Shown here piece after piece: positions 1 through 8,624 of a DNA stretch of 26,850 nucleotides. The notes under the pieces were generated by a model, which saw nothing but the letters and a program-made list of their open reading frames with translations, was not told the origin of the DNA and ran no database searches. The translations under genes were made by a program, and so were the position numbers. Source of the DNA: a virus; the IMG/VR virus record IMGVR_UViG_3300012936_006543, positions 1 through 26,850 of that record; one strand, 5' to 3'. Numbering within the stretch: the first letter of the stretch is position 1; each line of letters starts with the position of its first letter.

Positions 1-356
1 CTTCCGGCCTTTGAATTATCTGAGTCTGTCTCGTAGGATGACTTTAAAGAAAAATAGTAAGCGTGATGACCTGCTGGCTGAGCTGTGGCATCACTGTCAT
101 ATGAGTTAGCGTCAAAATAAGAGGCGGCAATAGGATTCAGATCGAACTCTACGTACTCAACAGCGCTGTTCTGGACCGTGTTCAGCGTTTTAGAAGGACT
201 TTGAGGCACAGTGTCAGCAAATATTGTTTGAGCTGATATCTGTACCGCACTACCAATTATCTCTTCATTGTCAGTAGCTGCATGAGAAGTGTGAGCCTTC
301 GATAGAAGCTTCTTAGCAGAGAAATTAGTAAATGTTAAATTAGTTTTTCCAGCCAT
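1..356 (-). CDS. Partial virion/structural protein (C-terminus cut by window edge)
   Basis: An open frame runs from an ATG at 356 to the left edge without a stop, giving the first 118 residues (starts MAGKTNLTFTNF). It is rich in Ser, Ala, Thr and Asn with few Cys, similar in style to the adjacent large structural protein, and lies downstream of it on the same strand with a 51-base gap. I recognise no domain. The position in a run of Ser/Gly/Thr-rich genes suggests a tail, neck or fibre component, but that is inference from context only. Confidence 0.7.
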   Translation of the reverse strand, partial: MAGKTNLTFTNFSAKKLLSKAHTSHAATDNEEIIGSAVQISAQTIFADTVPQSPSKTLNTVQNSAVEYVEFDLNPIAASYFDANSYDSDATAQPAGHHAYYFSLKSSYETDSDNSKAG

Positions 357-407
357 CTAGACAGTCCTTGATCCTCTTTGAATAAGTATTCAACATCTCA
401 AAGATGA

Positions 408-3400
408 TTAGTAACTTACGTCTATTCTAGAAACGTAACCAGTCCAGTTTTTGTGAGCCGTGATCTTAAGGACTATTTTTTCTGCACCAGTCCCAGTTCC
501 GTTAACCGTCTGACCATTGAAAGTCAAGTTATTAGAAGCCCCTCCTGAGTCGACCACTTGATCGATATCTCCGTTAAGGCCTCCGTCACCATCAGACGTG
601 TTTCCTGATCCTGCCGTAGCTCTTCCTAAATCGAGCCACCCGGTCTTTCCGGGAATCTTTCCTTCGATGTAAATGTTGTCATTCGCACCCAGGGAACCAG
701 AAAGAGCTCCTTCTCGGCCTACAATATTTGCATCTCCAAATAGCTCCACATCTACATTGAAAACGTTGTTTACTGTGTTGTTTTCAAAAGATCTATAGTA
801 GTGTCTGTGTGAAGAGCTAACAGTGGGCAAAGAAGAGTAGTTAACATTTCCAAGAGGAGAAATCAAATCAGAAGAACCTACGTCAAAATAAGATCTAAAG
901 TCTCCGTTGCCCGGTAACCTCGAATCCTTAGGTGAAATAAGATTTCCATTATAGACAAGAAGTCCACTGTAGTAGTTTGTATTTCCGGAGTCGTTAATAC
1001 TAAGAGTAGAATCCCAGTCGCCGGAAACTATGTCAGATTGAGCAGTGTAATTTCCACTAACAATTCTAAAATCTTCTCTGCTGAATCTCTCAGTGGTGAA
1101 TCTGTTTGTGCTTCCGATAGAAGCACTAAACACCAGGAATTTCTTGTCAGAATTCCCACCAACATATATGTTACCAGAACTTTGTGTTCCGTCTAGAGGA
1201 TGCTTGACATCTATCTTAGCTGCCGCAGAGTGTGAAGTTCCACCAATAGGAGAGCTCCCCGGGATTGAGGTGCTTTGATTGAATTCTATCGTTCCTGTAA
1301 CAAAAATAGATCCCACGTTGACATCATATAGCGATGTATCTAGTGCTGGAAGTGCCACTTGTCTAGATGAAGCTCCCCCAAGAACTGTTTTGGAACCTGT
1401 GACCTGGGTAAAAGAGACAGGGCTAAAATTAGAAACGCTAGTGATTTCAATTGCATCAGAATCAGGAGAGTATACGCTAGAGTACGCGTGATTCACCTGT
1501 GACTTAAATGAACCTGTCGGGTCTTGAAAGTACTTGACACCGGACTGATAATAGAATCCTTCAGAGTTTGACTCTCCGAAAGATCCAAATTCAGAATTTG
1601 TTATGTTAAGAGCACTTGAGTCTGTATCTCTTACCCATTCTATGAAATTAGTGTCAACCCAGCTAGTTCCGTCGTATATTTGAATCTTAACGTAGTTGTG
1701 ACCCGCAACCATGTCATCGAAACCAACGCCAAAATCACCAGTTCTATACCATTTAGTAAAATCAGGAACAAGCCCTGCACTGTCGGTTGGGTTGGCAGCT
1801 GCAGAAATATTTAGAAAACCTGAGTCTGATGTTTTGCTTTCACCTGTCGTCGATGCATTTGTAAGATTCATGGTATGATGATCAACACCGTTAAGAACCA
1901 TTTTTATCCGTGTGTATGCAGGATCGGCAGAAAAAGCATCAGCCGGGTAGTTATTCCCATTACTTGCTACATCGTGGTTTAGAGACCCTGTTATTGAAAC
2001 ATCGCTTCCGATAACTCCGTATCTATTAGAAGCAACTGAGAATTCTTCGTTGATATCAACTGCCAGGCCTCCACCCGAGGTTGAAACGTTCGTAAATCCG
2101 GATAGAGACTTTGAAGAACCGAAGCTAAGCTTCGCAGCAACACCCGATACCTCTGAGTTTATAGCGTCTAGACCCGGGGCCTCTTGGAAAGCGCTTGAGT
2201 TTCCTGGAACAGTAAAAGTTATTCCCCCGATATCTCTTTCCAGAGAAGCATCTGCTTCTATTTTAACAACTAGATAATCATTGTTGGCCAGTGAACCCGT
2301 ACCGAAAGTAAAGAAGTTGGAAGGTGAAGCGCTTGAGTCAAGAGAAGGGTTTGATCTACCTCCCGACCTGTTTCCTGTTTGACCTAAAGTAAATGTATTG
2401 CCCAGGTCAAGCCAACCAGATCCCGGTTCTCCCGGAAGTTTAGCAAAAACTCTTATGCTTGTTGAGCTAAGAGAGTCGGTTGAAGCTACGATAGAAGGAA
2501 TAGTTGTGTTGCCAGCGTTAAGTTGAATCTTAAAGTTTGAAACAGAGCCTCCAGAAACATTTTTAACTGCTCTGTAAAAAGTTCTCAGTCCAGATTCTGA
2601 AGAATAGTCAGGTTGATTACTATAGATGTAGTCTATGCCAGTGCTATCTTGACCGAAATATCCGGAGCTTCCTAGGTCTGTGTCACTCTTGAAGTTTCCT
2701 CCGTTAATTGTCTCTAGTGGAGATATAAGAACCCCGTTGTAGAACTGAAGGCCGTCACTGTGGCCACCATTACTAGCAGTCATGTGCCTAGTAGAGTCCC
2801 AAGAATAAGAACCACTAAAATCAGTTTGAGCGTCAAAACTACCGCTCTGAATTCTGAAGTCTTCGTGACTAAATGATTCAAAAGTGTTAGTTGAAGAAAA
2901 AGTTCCGCTGTATATCAAGAACCTTCCTGAGTTAACGGAACCTGCACTCGACAAACCGGTCTTGGTTGGGTGAGTAACTGAGATCGTAGCTGTAGATCTA
3001 GCGCCAAGCATCGGAGTCGTAGTCGTTGCAAAAGAAGATGTTACATGAATTGACTTTGAATTATCTTCGCCAGGGCTAGAGATTGACGGAACAGTTCCCG
3101 GTGAAGGGGAAGTAGATCCACAATTGGAGATAGAAGTAGTTATAGAGTTCTGAGCATAGACATTTTTGTAATAGTTCTCTATTCTTACTCTGTGTTCTCC
3201 TGATCCTGTTACTGCATATCTCACGCCTGACATATCGTACCTGTTGGTACCGCCGTCCAGCTGATCAACGTAAAACTCTGACTGATTTGCGGTTATGGGA
3301 CTAGCTGAATCAGTTCCGTCTTCGTCGTATACCCATTCTACAAAGTTAGTAGAAGTTGTTGTAGATCCTACTGTGTGCTTGACTTTTGCGTAGTTATATC

Positions 3401-5921
3401 CTTTTCTCTGAGAAGCTTCCGGTATAGTAAATTTACCTGTTCTATGTTGAAATATCGGAAATTCAGTATCGCTTTGGGTTCTTGCGCTACCTGTCTGAGA
3501 AAGCTGTATGAAACCAGTTGCCGAATGAATTGACGAGCCGTAATGATTTGCCGTACCAGAGCCAGGAACTCCATTTCCAGAAGCAGCATCAGTAAGATCA
3601 ACAGAAACGATATCTGATCCGTTGATTTCCAGAGTAAGTGTACCTTGATCTGCATCCCCGAACGATTTTGCAACGTGGTTTGTTATCGCGCCTGAGTTGT
3701 AATCAGAAACAGCGACGTCTGAGTTGAGATCTCCAGTTATCGTAGTTGAAGAGTTATAGACAGCTAGCCGTAGATCTCCTGATGATCCTGTCACCACGCC
3801 ATAGCTCTCATTAAGGGCAACCGATGAAAGCGAGCTCCCTTCCGGTATTTGTCCCTGAACGACGGTGTACCCTGACGGGACCACGCCTGTTCCGAAAGAA
3901 AGACGAGCTGCTATACCTTGAGCTCCGTCCGCGTCTACATTATCTAAGCCAGGGGCTGGAGAAGGTGCAAGAAACTTAAGAACTTCGTTAATCTTGTCAA
4001 TGGCAGCACCAATTGTTGTCTGAGGTGTGAACGTGGTGAACAAACCGTCAGCGTAAGACCCATCCTCAGGGTTTCCTATAGTTCCGGTAAGGGCTGCAAC
4101 TCCGGAGCCGTTATTGTTTAAGATTCCAGCTTCTGTGAAATCTATTTGAGTAACTGATCCGATCGAAGTAGAGCCAGATGCTGCGGTGACTGAGCCTCCG
4201 CCTCCACTTCCGATCGTATTTCCGGAGCCGTCATACAAAGTACCGCTAATTACAACATCACCGCCAAATATTGACGTACCTCTAACTGATGAATCTTTAG
4301 AACCTGATGAACCAGAAACAAAGAAATTGACATCTGCTCCCGTTTGCTCATCAGCAGAACTAGCAGCACCCCCTGATAGAATAAGAACTCGTCCGGTACC
4401 TGATAGTTTACTACCTGTCGCTACTAAGAAGTTTGACTGATGCCTGTCTGATATTGCTATTGCTTGATTTCCAGTATATTCAGAAGTAGTACCTCCTACT
4501 GAGAATATTAGAGAACCAGACTTTGCAGTTACCCAGTTTGCATAAGGACCGCCTAGCTGAAATGTGTTGTTTGGTCCATATTTTTGAATGGATAGCTCCG
4601 ATCCGTCTCCTGTGCTGTAACCTGAAAAGCCTGCGACAAAAGTCTGAGAGATCGATCCTGCATTTCCAACATCAGCAGAAGCCTGATTAAGCATTAATCC
4701 GATGTGGTTGTTGTGAGCAGAGTTTCTTGTGATCTTAAGTGTACCACTAGTTGCTACGTCACCTCCGAAAAGTGTAGATCCTCTAGTTGCCTCATCCAGA
4801 GAATTAGAAGATCCTGAAAAGAAAATGGAAACATCAGCAGCCGATATCTCGTTAGGAGATGCAGCAGCACCTCCCGACATAAAAGTTATCCTAGGTTTTA
4901 CAGCTTCGGCTCCATCCTCTCCTCCATCCTTCGGAAGAAAATGACCGGTCTTTGCTCCGCCAAAGCCATTTGATCCATCTCCGTTGAAACTAAGATAGTC
5001 AAATATGGTCTCTCCCCCAGAAGTTCTTCTTCCTTGTATTTTTGTGAAGCCTTCACTTGTAGAGCTTTGAGAGTTAAAAAGAGTTATGGTACTGTTGTTT
5101 AGAGTTCTTCCAAGCCCGCCCAGTACGGACCCCGGAGAATCGTATCTATTTAGAACGATGTCAGACCAGCCTACTACTGACTTTTCAGCGTGCAAGTTTC
5201 CAGAAACTACTATCTCTCCTCCAAAGACTGATCTCGAGTGGAAAAGATTCATGTCTTTTAAGCCCCGATCAGCTCTAGACATAGCACCCGATACGAATAA
5301 AAAGACGTCCGGTCCAGCTTGGTTGGTGTTGTAAGATATTCCATTCTCGCCAGCCAGCGACAGAGAAGAAGTCGTTACAAACGATGTGTTAGATGTATTG
5401 TCATCGGAGATGTTTAAGACTTCATTAAAAGATCCTGAAGTAACTGTTCCGGAGCCTCCTCCTCCACCGCTTCCAACCTCAGTCACACCGTCTGTGTTTT
5501 TAAAATAGAGTTTTGAAACTCCTCCATCATCAGCCACGTAGATAACAGCTTGATCAGCGACCACATCAGGTTCAGAACCTTTTTCCTGAAGATATAGTGC
5601 ACCACTTATGTAATGATCTGAATTGACGCTAGTGTTAACTTCAGCTACAAGCTTCTCTGCAAAGAAAGTACCGCTAACAACCACGTCTCCACCGAAAAGA
5701 GTGACCTTTGATCTATCATTTCCCTGAACTGAAGAATTGTTTCCGGAAACAAAGAGGTAAACGTCAGAACCTACATTAGTAAGCATGTCTGACTTGTAAC
5801 CTCCTGCGAAATTGGTAGCGTCCGAAGCACTGTATATTAAAAGTGCCGGCTTTCCTGACTCAGAACCGGAAATTACTATTTTTGAAGTTCTTATTTGATT
5901 TGCTTTAAAATCTTTTGCCAT
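408..5921 (-). CDS. Giant modular tail-fibre/baseplate-like structural protein, 1,837 aa
   Basis: Very long Ser/Gly/Thr/Asn-rich protein, almost free of Cys, typical in composition of phage fibres and adhesins. The N-terminal third holds four copies of a module of the form DVxxFVSG...(L/I)FGGDVVxSGTL at about residues 51-84, 203-245, 361-395 and 528-562, separated by poly-Gly linkers (near 151-157 and 571-577). The C-terminal two thirds is a ~590-residue tandem duplication (about 656-1247 and 1248-1837) sharing landmarks GLD...AA(R/K)LSFG, EDFRI.SG, NG.LISP and GWLDLG. The ATG at 5921 has an AGGA site overlapping the upstream stop. Role as receptor-binding fibre or other virion protein is inferred; no enzymatic domain is seen. 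Confidence 0.85.
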   Translation of the reverse strand: MAKDFKANQIRTSKIVISGSESGKPALLIYSASDATNFAGGYKSDMLTNVGSDVYLFVSGNNSSVQGNDRSKVTLFGGDVVVSGTFFAEKLVAEVNTSVNSDHYISGALYLQEKGSEPDVVADQAVIYVADDGGVSKLYFKNTDGVTEVGSGGGGGSGTVTSGSFNEVLNISDDNTSNTSFVTTSSLSLAGENGISYNTNQAGPDVFLFVSGAMSRADRGLKDMNLFHSRSVFGGEIVVSGNLHAEKSVVGWSDIVLNRYDSPGSVLGGLGRTLNNSTITLFNSQSSTSEGFTKIQGRRTSGGETIFDYLSFNGDGSNGFGGAKTGHFLPKDGGEDGAEAVKPRITFMSGGAAASPNEISAADVSIFFSGSSNSLDEATRGSTLFGGDVATSGTLKITRNSAHNNHIGLMLNQASADVGNAGSISQTFVAGFSGYSTGDGSELSIQKYGPNNTFQLGGPYANWVTAKSGSLIFSVGGTTSEYTGNQAIAISDRHQSNFLVATGSKLSGTGRVLILSGGAASSADEQTGADVNFFVSGSSGSKDSSVRGTSIFGGDVVISGTLYDGSGNTIGSGGGGSVTAASGSTSIGSVTQIDFTEAGILNNNGSGVAALTGTIGNPEDGSYADGLFTTFTPQTTIGAAIDKINEVLKFLAPSPAPGLDNVDADGAQGIAARLSFGTGVVPSGYTVVQGQIPEGSSLSSVALNESYGVVTGSSGDLRLAVYNSSTTITGDLNSDVAVSDYNSGAITNHVAKSFGDADQGTLTLEINGSDIVSVDLTDAASGNGVPGSGTANHYGSSIHSATGFIQLSQTGSARTQSDTEFPIFQHRTGKFTIPEASQRKGYNYAKVKHTVGSTTTSTNFVEWVYDEDGTDSASPITANQSEFYVDQLDGGTNRYDMSGVRYAVTGSGEHRVRIENYYKNVYAQNSITTSISNCGSTSPSPGTVPSISSPGEDNSKSIHVTSSFATTTTPMLGARSTATISVTHPTKTGLSSAGSVNSGRFLIYSGTFSSTNTFESFSHEDFRIQSGSFDAQTDFSGSYSWDSTRHMTASNGGHSDGLQFYNGVLISPLETINGGNFKSDTDLGSSGYFGQDSTGIDYIYSNQPDYSSESGLRTFYRAVKNVSGGSVSNFKIQLNAGNTTIPSIVASTDSLSSTSIRVFAKLPGEPGSGWLDLGNTFTLGQTGNRSGGRSNPSLDSSASPSNFFTFGTGSLANNDYLVVKIEADASLERDIGGITFTVPGNSSAFQEAPGLDAINSEVSGVAAKLSFGSSKSLSGFTNVSTSGGGLAVDINEEFSVASNRYGVIGSDVSITGSLNHDVASNGNNYPADAFSADPAYTRIKMVLNGVDHHTMNLTNASTTGESKTSDSGFLNISAAANPTDSAGLVPDFTKWYRTGDFGVGFDDMVAGHNYVKIQIYDGTSWVDTNFIEWVRDTDSSALNITNSEFGSFGESNSEGFYYQSGVKYFQDPTGSFKSQVNHAYSSVYSPDSDAIEITSVSNFSPVSFTQVTGSKTVLGGASSRQVALPALDTSLYDVNVGSIFVTGTIEFNQSTSIPGSSPIGGTSHSAAAKIDVKHPLDGTQSSGNIYVGGNSDKKFLVFSASIGSTNRFTTERFSREDFRIVSGNYTAQSDIVSGDWDSTLSINDSGNTNYYSGLLVYNGNLISPKDSRLPGNGDFRSYFDVGSSDLISPLGNVNYSSLPTVSSSHRHYYRSFENNTVNNVFNVDVELFGDANIVGREGALSGSLGANDNIYIEGKIPGKTGWLDLGRATAGSGNTSDGDGGLNGDIDQVVDSGGASNNLTFNGQTVNGTGTGAEKIVLKITAHKNWTGYVSRIDVSY
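411..2180 (-). repeat. Second copy of intragenic ~590-residue duplication
   Basis: Encodes residues about 1248-1837 of the same protein, with matching landmarks GLDAINSEV, AKLSFG, NFIEWV, EDFRIVSG, NGNLISP and GWLDLG in the same order as the first copy. The protein ends at the end of this copy. Confidence 0.8.
2181..3956 (-). repeat. First copy of intragenic ~590-residue duplication
   Basis: Encodes residues about 656-1247 of the 1,837-aa structural protein. The order of landmarks (GLDNVDADG, ARLSFG, NFVEWV, EDFRIQSG, NGVLISP, GWLDLG) recurs 592 residues later. Similarity is visible at protein level and strongly diverged, so the duplication is old. Confidence 0.8.
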
Positions 5922-5930
5922 CTTAGTATC

Positions 5931-6653
5931 CTATTTTCCTGGCGCTACTATTAAAAAGTCACCGTTGACTTTCTCCATTGTTCCGCTCACTTGGCTGTGA
6001 ATACCTTCAGCAGAAAGGGAGCCTGTTATTTGAAAACCTTCACCGGAGAAAGTTATTCCATCTTTGTCAATCAGTTTTCCAAAATTACAGCTTTTTGAGT
6101 CGGAAGAAACTCTAGCCGTAAAAGTACCGGGAAACGGACCGTCCGTCTTGAGCCCTGGCGTCGAAAAAGAACCCGTCAACGTCGACTGTGCAACACCCAG
6201 GGATACTTCTTTTGGAATGGCTTTTGTGTACATTACTTCATCAATAACCAAATTAGATTTGCTCGTTGAAGTACCTCCAAAAGAAATTATAATTTTCTCT
6301 CCGACGCTGTCTCTCGAAAGATTGACAGCGTCTCCAAACCCTGCAGCTGCTGTAACATTTACAATGCCGCCATCACTTCCGTTAATTGCGTCCGTTACTT
6401 CACTTCTCCAGTCATTGCCAGAAGAAATATCGTTAACGTTTATTTTTGAATCATTTCCAGAAGAATTTGTAAATTCTATTGTTCTAGAAGTACTTCCGGC
6501 TGAAATTGTTATCGTGGCTCCCACTACATCAGAAAGATCTCCCCCAGAGATATCAACGTGACTAGGCAATTGAAGGGTCGCCGAAGTCGCACCAGGCGGA
6601 TCAGTTTTGTTAGAAACCTTTCCTGATATAAATGTAAAGCTACTTAATCTCAT
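5931..6653 (-). CDS. Probable virion protein, 240 aa, function unknown
   Basis: Ser/Thr/Gly-rich, beta-type composition like its structural neighbours. It begins MRLSSFTFISGKV and carries a central stretch (ATITISAGSTSRTIEF, about residues 46-61) that resembles immunoglobulin-like or fibre beta domains only in general character. Its ATG shares a base with the upstream gene's stop (TAATG), so the two are probably translationally coupled. It lies nine bases before the giant structural gene. No recognised domain; a minor tail or baseplate protein is the best guess from context. Confidence 0.75.
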   Translation of the reverse strand: MRLSSFTFISGKVSNKTDPPGATSATLQLPSHVDISGGDLSDVVGATITISAGSTSRTIEFTNSSGNDSKINVNDISSGNDWRSEVTDAINGSDGGIVNVTAAAGFGDAVNLSRDSVGEKIIISFGGTSTSKSNLVIDEVMYTKAIPKEVSLGVAQSTLTGSFSTPGLKTDGPFPGTFTARVSSDSKSCNFGKLIDKDGITFSGEGFQITGSLSAEGIHSQVSGTMEKVNGDFLIVAPGK

Positions 6654-7003
6654 TAAACAATTCTTAGAACAACTATGTCAACTGTGCCTGTAAAAGGAGC
6701 ACTTGCTTCTATTTTTACTTGACTTACCGTAGTTCCGATAGAGTCAACTGCTAGAGTAACCATGGCAGAGTCACCATCAGTAGTATCTCTTGGGCTTAAC
6801 AAAATTCTGAGCTGGTCAACACTACCGGGAAAAGGAGCGTCGAACTGGACTGTTTTTGTCGACTCATTTTTAAACTTTGCTGAAAGTACTTCTACTTCCA
6901 TTTCTGTTTCGCCGACAAAAGAATTAGCTTTTTTAGCCCTTATTAGAGGATACTTCTTAGTAAAGCGATTCCTGTCTATAATTTTTGATCTTATTTTTGC
7001 CAC
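6653..7003 (-). CDS. Probable virion protein, 116 aa, function unknown
   Basis: Starts at a GTG (7003) preceded by a strong GGGAGG site, seven bases upstream. The N-terminus is basic (MAKIRSKIIDRNRFTKK) and the rest is a beta-rich Val/Thr pattern. The PFPG and PFTG turns at about residues 77 and 103 hint at two related strands-turn units. It overlaps the next structural gene by one base. No domain recognised; grouped with virion proteins by composition and operon position. A CATATTTATCT motif lies just upstream of its ribosome binding site. Confidence 0.7.
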   Translation of the reverse strand: MAKIRSKIIDRNRFTKKYPLIRAKKANSFVGETEMEVEVLSAKFKNESTKTVQFDAPFPGSVDQLRILLSPRDTTDGDSAMVTLAVDSIGTTVSQVKIEASAPFTGTVDIVVLRIV

Positions 7004-7015
7004 TTCACACCTCCC

Positions 7016-7026
7016 AGATAAATATG
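7016..7026 (-). promoter_or_regulatory. Candidate promoter/regulatory motif CATATTTATCT
   Basis: On the minus strand the sequence reads CATATTTATCT, directly before the GGGAGG ribosome binding site of the 116-aa virion gene. The identical 11-mer occurs at 9780-9790 before the FtsZ-like gene, and a related GAATATTTATAT before the gene starting at 22592. Conservation of position suggests a phage promoter or operator. With so few copies this is a hypothesis. Confidence 0.3.
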
Positions 7027-7032
7027 ATCCTG

Positions 7033-8310
7033 TTACAATACCTTACTAGCATAAGTTGCCAAAGCCGATCTTTCCCCTCTTTCCAAGTAGACTTGTGCAG
7101 AAAGCTCACTTGACCTAAACCTGTCTATTGTAACAGAAAGCCCGTTCGATCTCTTATCGAGGTAGGGTGTATCGATCTGATCTGTGTCTCCCATCAAAAC
7201 TATTTTGGAACCTTCCCCGATTCTCGTTATAATAGTTTTAAGCTCATGAATGCTAGCGTTTTGTGCCTCATCGACTATTATAAAAGCATTGTTAAAAGTT
7301 CTACCTCTTATAAAAGAAAGAGGGGCTATTTCTATTTGCCCTTTGTCTATCATTGCTTCAAAATATGTCTTATCTTTAAAGTGATGCCTAAAATTATCCA
7401 TCAAAGGAGAAAGCCAAGGATCCATCTTTTCTTTAACGTCACCTGGCAAAAAACCGATATCTCTTCCCACGGGTTCTATGTTTCTTGTAACTACTATTCT
7501 TTCGTATCTGTCTGAAAGAAGTGCGTCAAGCCCTGCCATAAGAGTTAGAAAAGTCTTACCTGATCCTGCCCTCCCTGTAAGTGAAACTAAGGGAATTGAG
7601 TCATCGTTTAAAACAAACCATGCAAACTTTTGTTCTTTGTTACGAGGTTTGACGTCTGTTGAACCGCTAGAAGTATCTGGTATTGAACATAGGTTTCCAT
7701 TTCTATGGTAAACCAGGGCTGATTTTCCTTGTGTGGTGCCCTGTGCTACAATAAATTCATTCTCATCAAACTCTGCTTCTGACTCAATAGATCCATCTTT
7801 ATAGAGATTGTTGATTTGAGAGTCTGTCAGCTCTATCAATCTGTTTGATTCCTCGTATATTTTTTCACCCGTCAGGTGATCCTTGTAATAGTCTTCGGCT
7901 TCAAGGCCTAGGGCATCACACTTAACTCTTAGATTTATGTCTTTTGTGATTACTTTTACCACATTTTTGTCTGTCTTGAGACTAAGTGCCGCAGCAATAA
8001 TCTGGTTGTCTCCTCTTTCATCATCAAGACCAGTGGAAACTTTTGGAGAAGTTATCAAGACTCTGACTGTCTGATTTTCCTCCTCTATCATGATACCTTG
8101 ATCAAGTCTTCCCATGCCTCTAAGGAAATCTAAGAATCGGTTTACGTATCTAGCGTTCTCTCCGAGAAGACCTGGTTTTTCTTTGAATCTATCAAGTTCA
8201 TCTAAAACGACAAGAGGTATTACTACGTCGTTGCCAGAAAAAGAATGAATAGATTCTTTGTCATATAGTAGAACAGAAGTATCTACTATTAGCGTTTTTC
8301 TTAAATTCAT
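7033..8310 (-). CDS. phoH: PhoH-family ATPase with N-terminal PIN domain (PhoH2 type)
   Basis: Residues 1-150 form a PIN nuclease domain: TLIVDTSVLLYD at 6-17, ELDRFK near 38-43, DDERGDN at 96-102 and TKDINLR near 122-128 supply the acidic metal-binding residues. Residues 225-425 are the PhoH ATPase: Walker A GRAGSGKT at 246-253, Walker B IIVDEAQ at 344-350, then GDTDQID. The PIN-PhoH fusion is the PhoH2 architecture, for which RNA unwinding and RNase activity are reported in bacteria; PhoH is common in marine phages. Start ATG has GGAGAT upstream and diverges from the small plus-strand regulator gene 50 bases away. The phosphate-starvation link is family lore and not visible here. Confidence 0.95.
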   Translation of the reverse strand: MNLRKTLIVDTSVLLYDKESIHSFSGNDVVIPLVVLDELDRFKEKPGLLGENARYVNRFLDFLRGMGRLDQGIMIEEENQTVRVLITSPKVSTGLDDERGDNQIIAAALSLKTDKNVVKVITKDINLRVKCDALGLEAEDYYKDHLTGEKIYEESNRLIELTDSQINNLYKDGSIESEAEFDENEFIVAQGTTQGKSALVYHRNGNLCSIPDTSSGSTDVKPRNKEQKFAWFVLNDDSIPLVSLTGRAGSGKTFLTLMAGLDALLSDRYERIVVTRNIEPVGRDIGFLPGDVKEKMDPWLSPLMDNFRHHFKDKTYFEAMIDKGQIEIAPLSFIRGRTFNNAFIIVDEAQNASIHELKTIITRIGEGSKIVLMGDTDQIDTPYLDKRSNGLSVTIDRFRSSELSAQVYLERGERSALATYASKVL

Positions 8311-8360
8311 TGTAAATCTCCAGTAGAAGGACTAAATGTTATTTTAAGTAATGGAGTCAT

Positions 8361-8624
8361 ATGAGTAATCTAAAAGATTTTGTTTGTGTTAAAAAAGTAA
8401 AAAAATCCAACTCTCCCTGCGAAGAGAAGGATTGTAGACATCGCATTTCTTGTTCGAGCGATCTTAACTGTTCTATAATAGCTTCTGAGGCGGGACCTAA
8501 GACTTTGCAAGAAATAGGAGACTATTATGGTATTTCTAGGATGAGAGTGTGTCAAATTGAAAAAGCCCTCATGGAGAGGCTAAAGAACTCTAAGTTCTTC
8601 GAAGAGTTCAACCCTTCATCCTGA
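8361..8624 (+). CDS. Small Cys-rich sigma-70 region 4-like HTH protein
   Basis: 87 aa on the plus strand with GGAG upstream of the ATG. The C-terminal half (about 47-72) reads TLQEIGDYYGISRMRVCQIEKAL, matching in outline the helix-turn-helix of sigma-70 region 4 (TLxEIGxxxGxSxxRVxQIExxAL). The N-terminal half holds a Cys cluster (C20, C25, C31, C37) that could bind zinc or Fe-S. It lacks regions 1-3, so it cannot be a full sigma factor. It may act as a transcription regulator or late-sigma-like factor. It diverges from phoH and overlaps the end of the FtsZ-like gene by nine bases in convergent orientation. Confidence 0.75.
   Translation: MSNLKDFVCVKKVKKSNSPCEEKDCRHRISCSSDLNCSIIASEAGPKTLQEIGDYYGISRMRVCQIEKALMERLKNSKFFEEFNPSS

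Noticed and set aside
6064-6561. 165-codon plus-strand open frame opposite the 240-aa structural gene
   Set aside because: Lies wholly antisense to a well-supported gene, has no ribosome site, and its composition mirrors the Ser/Gly-rich opposite strand.
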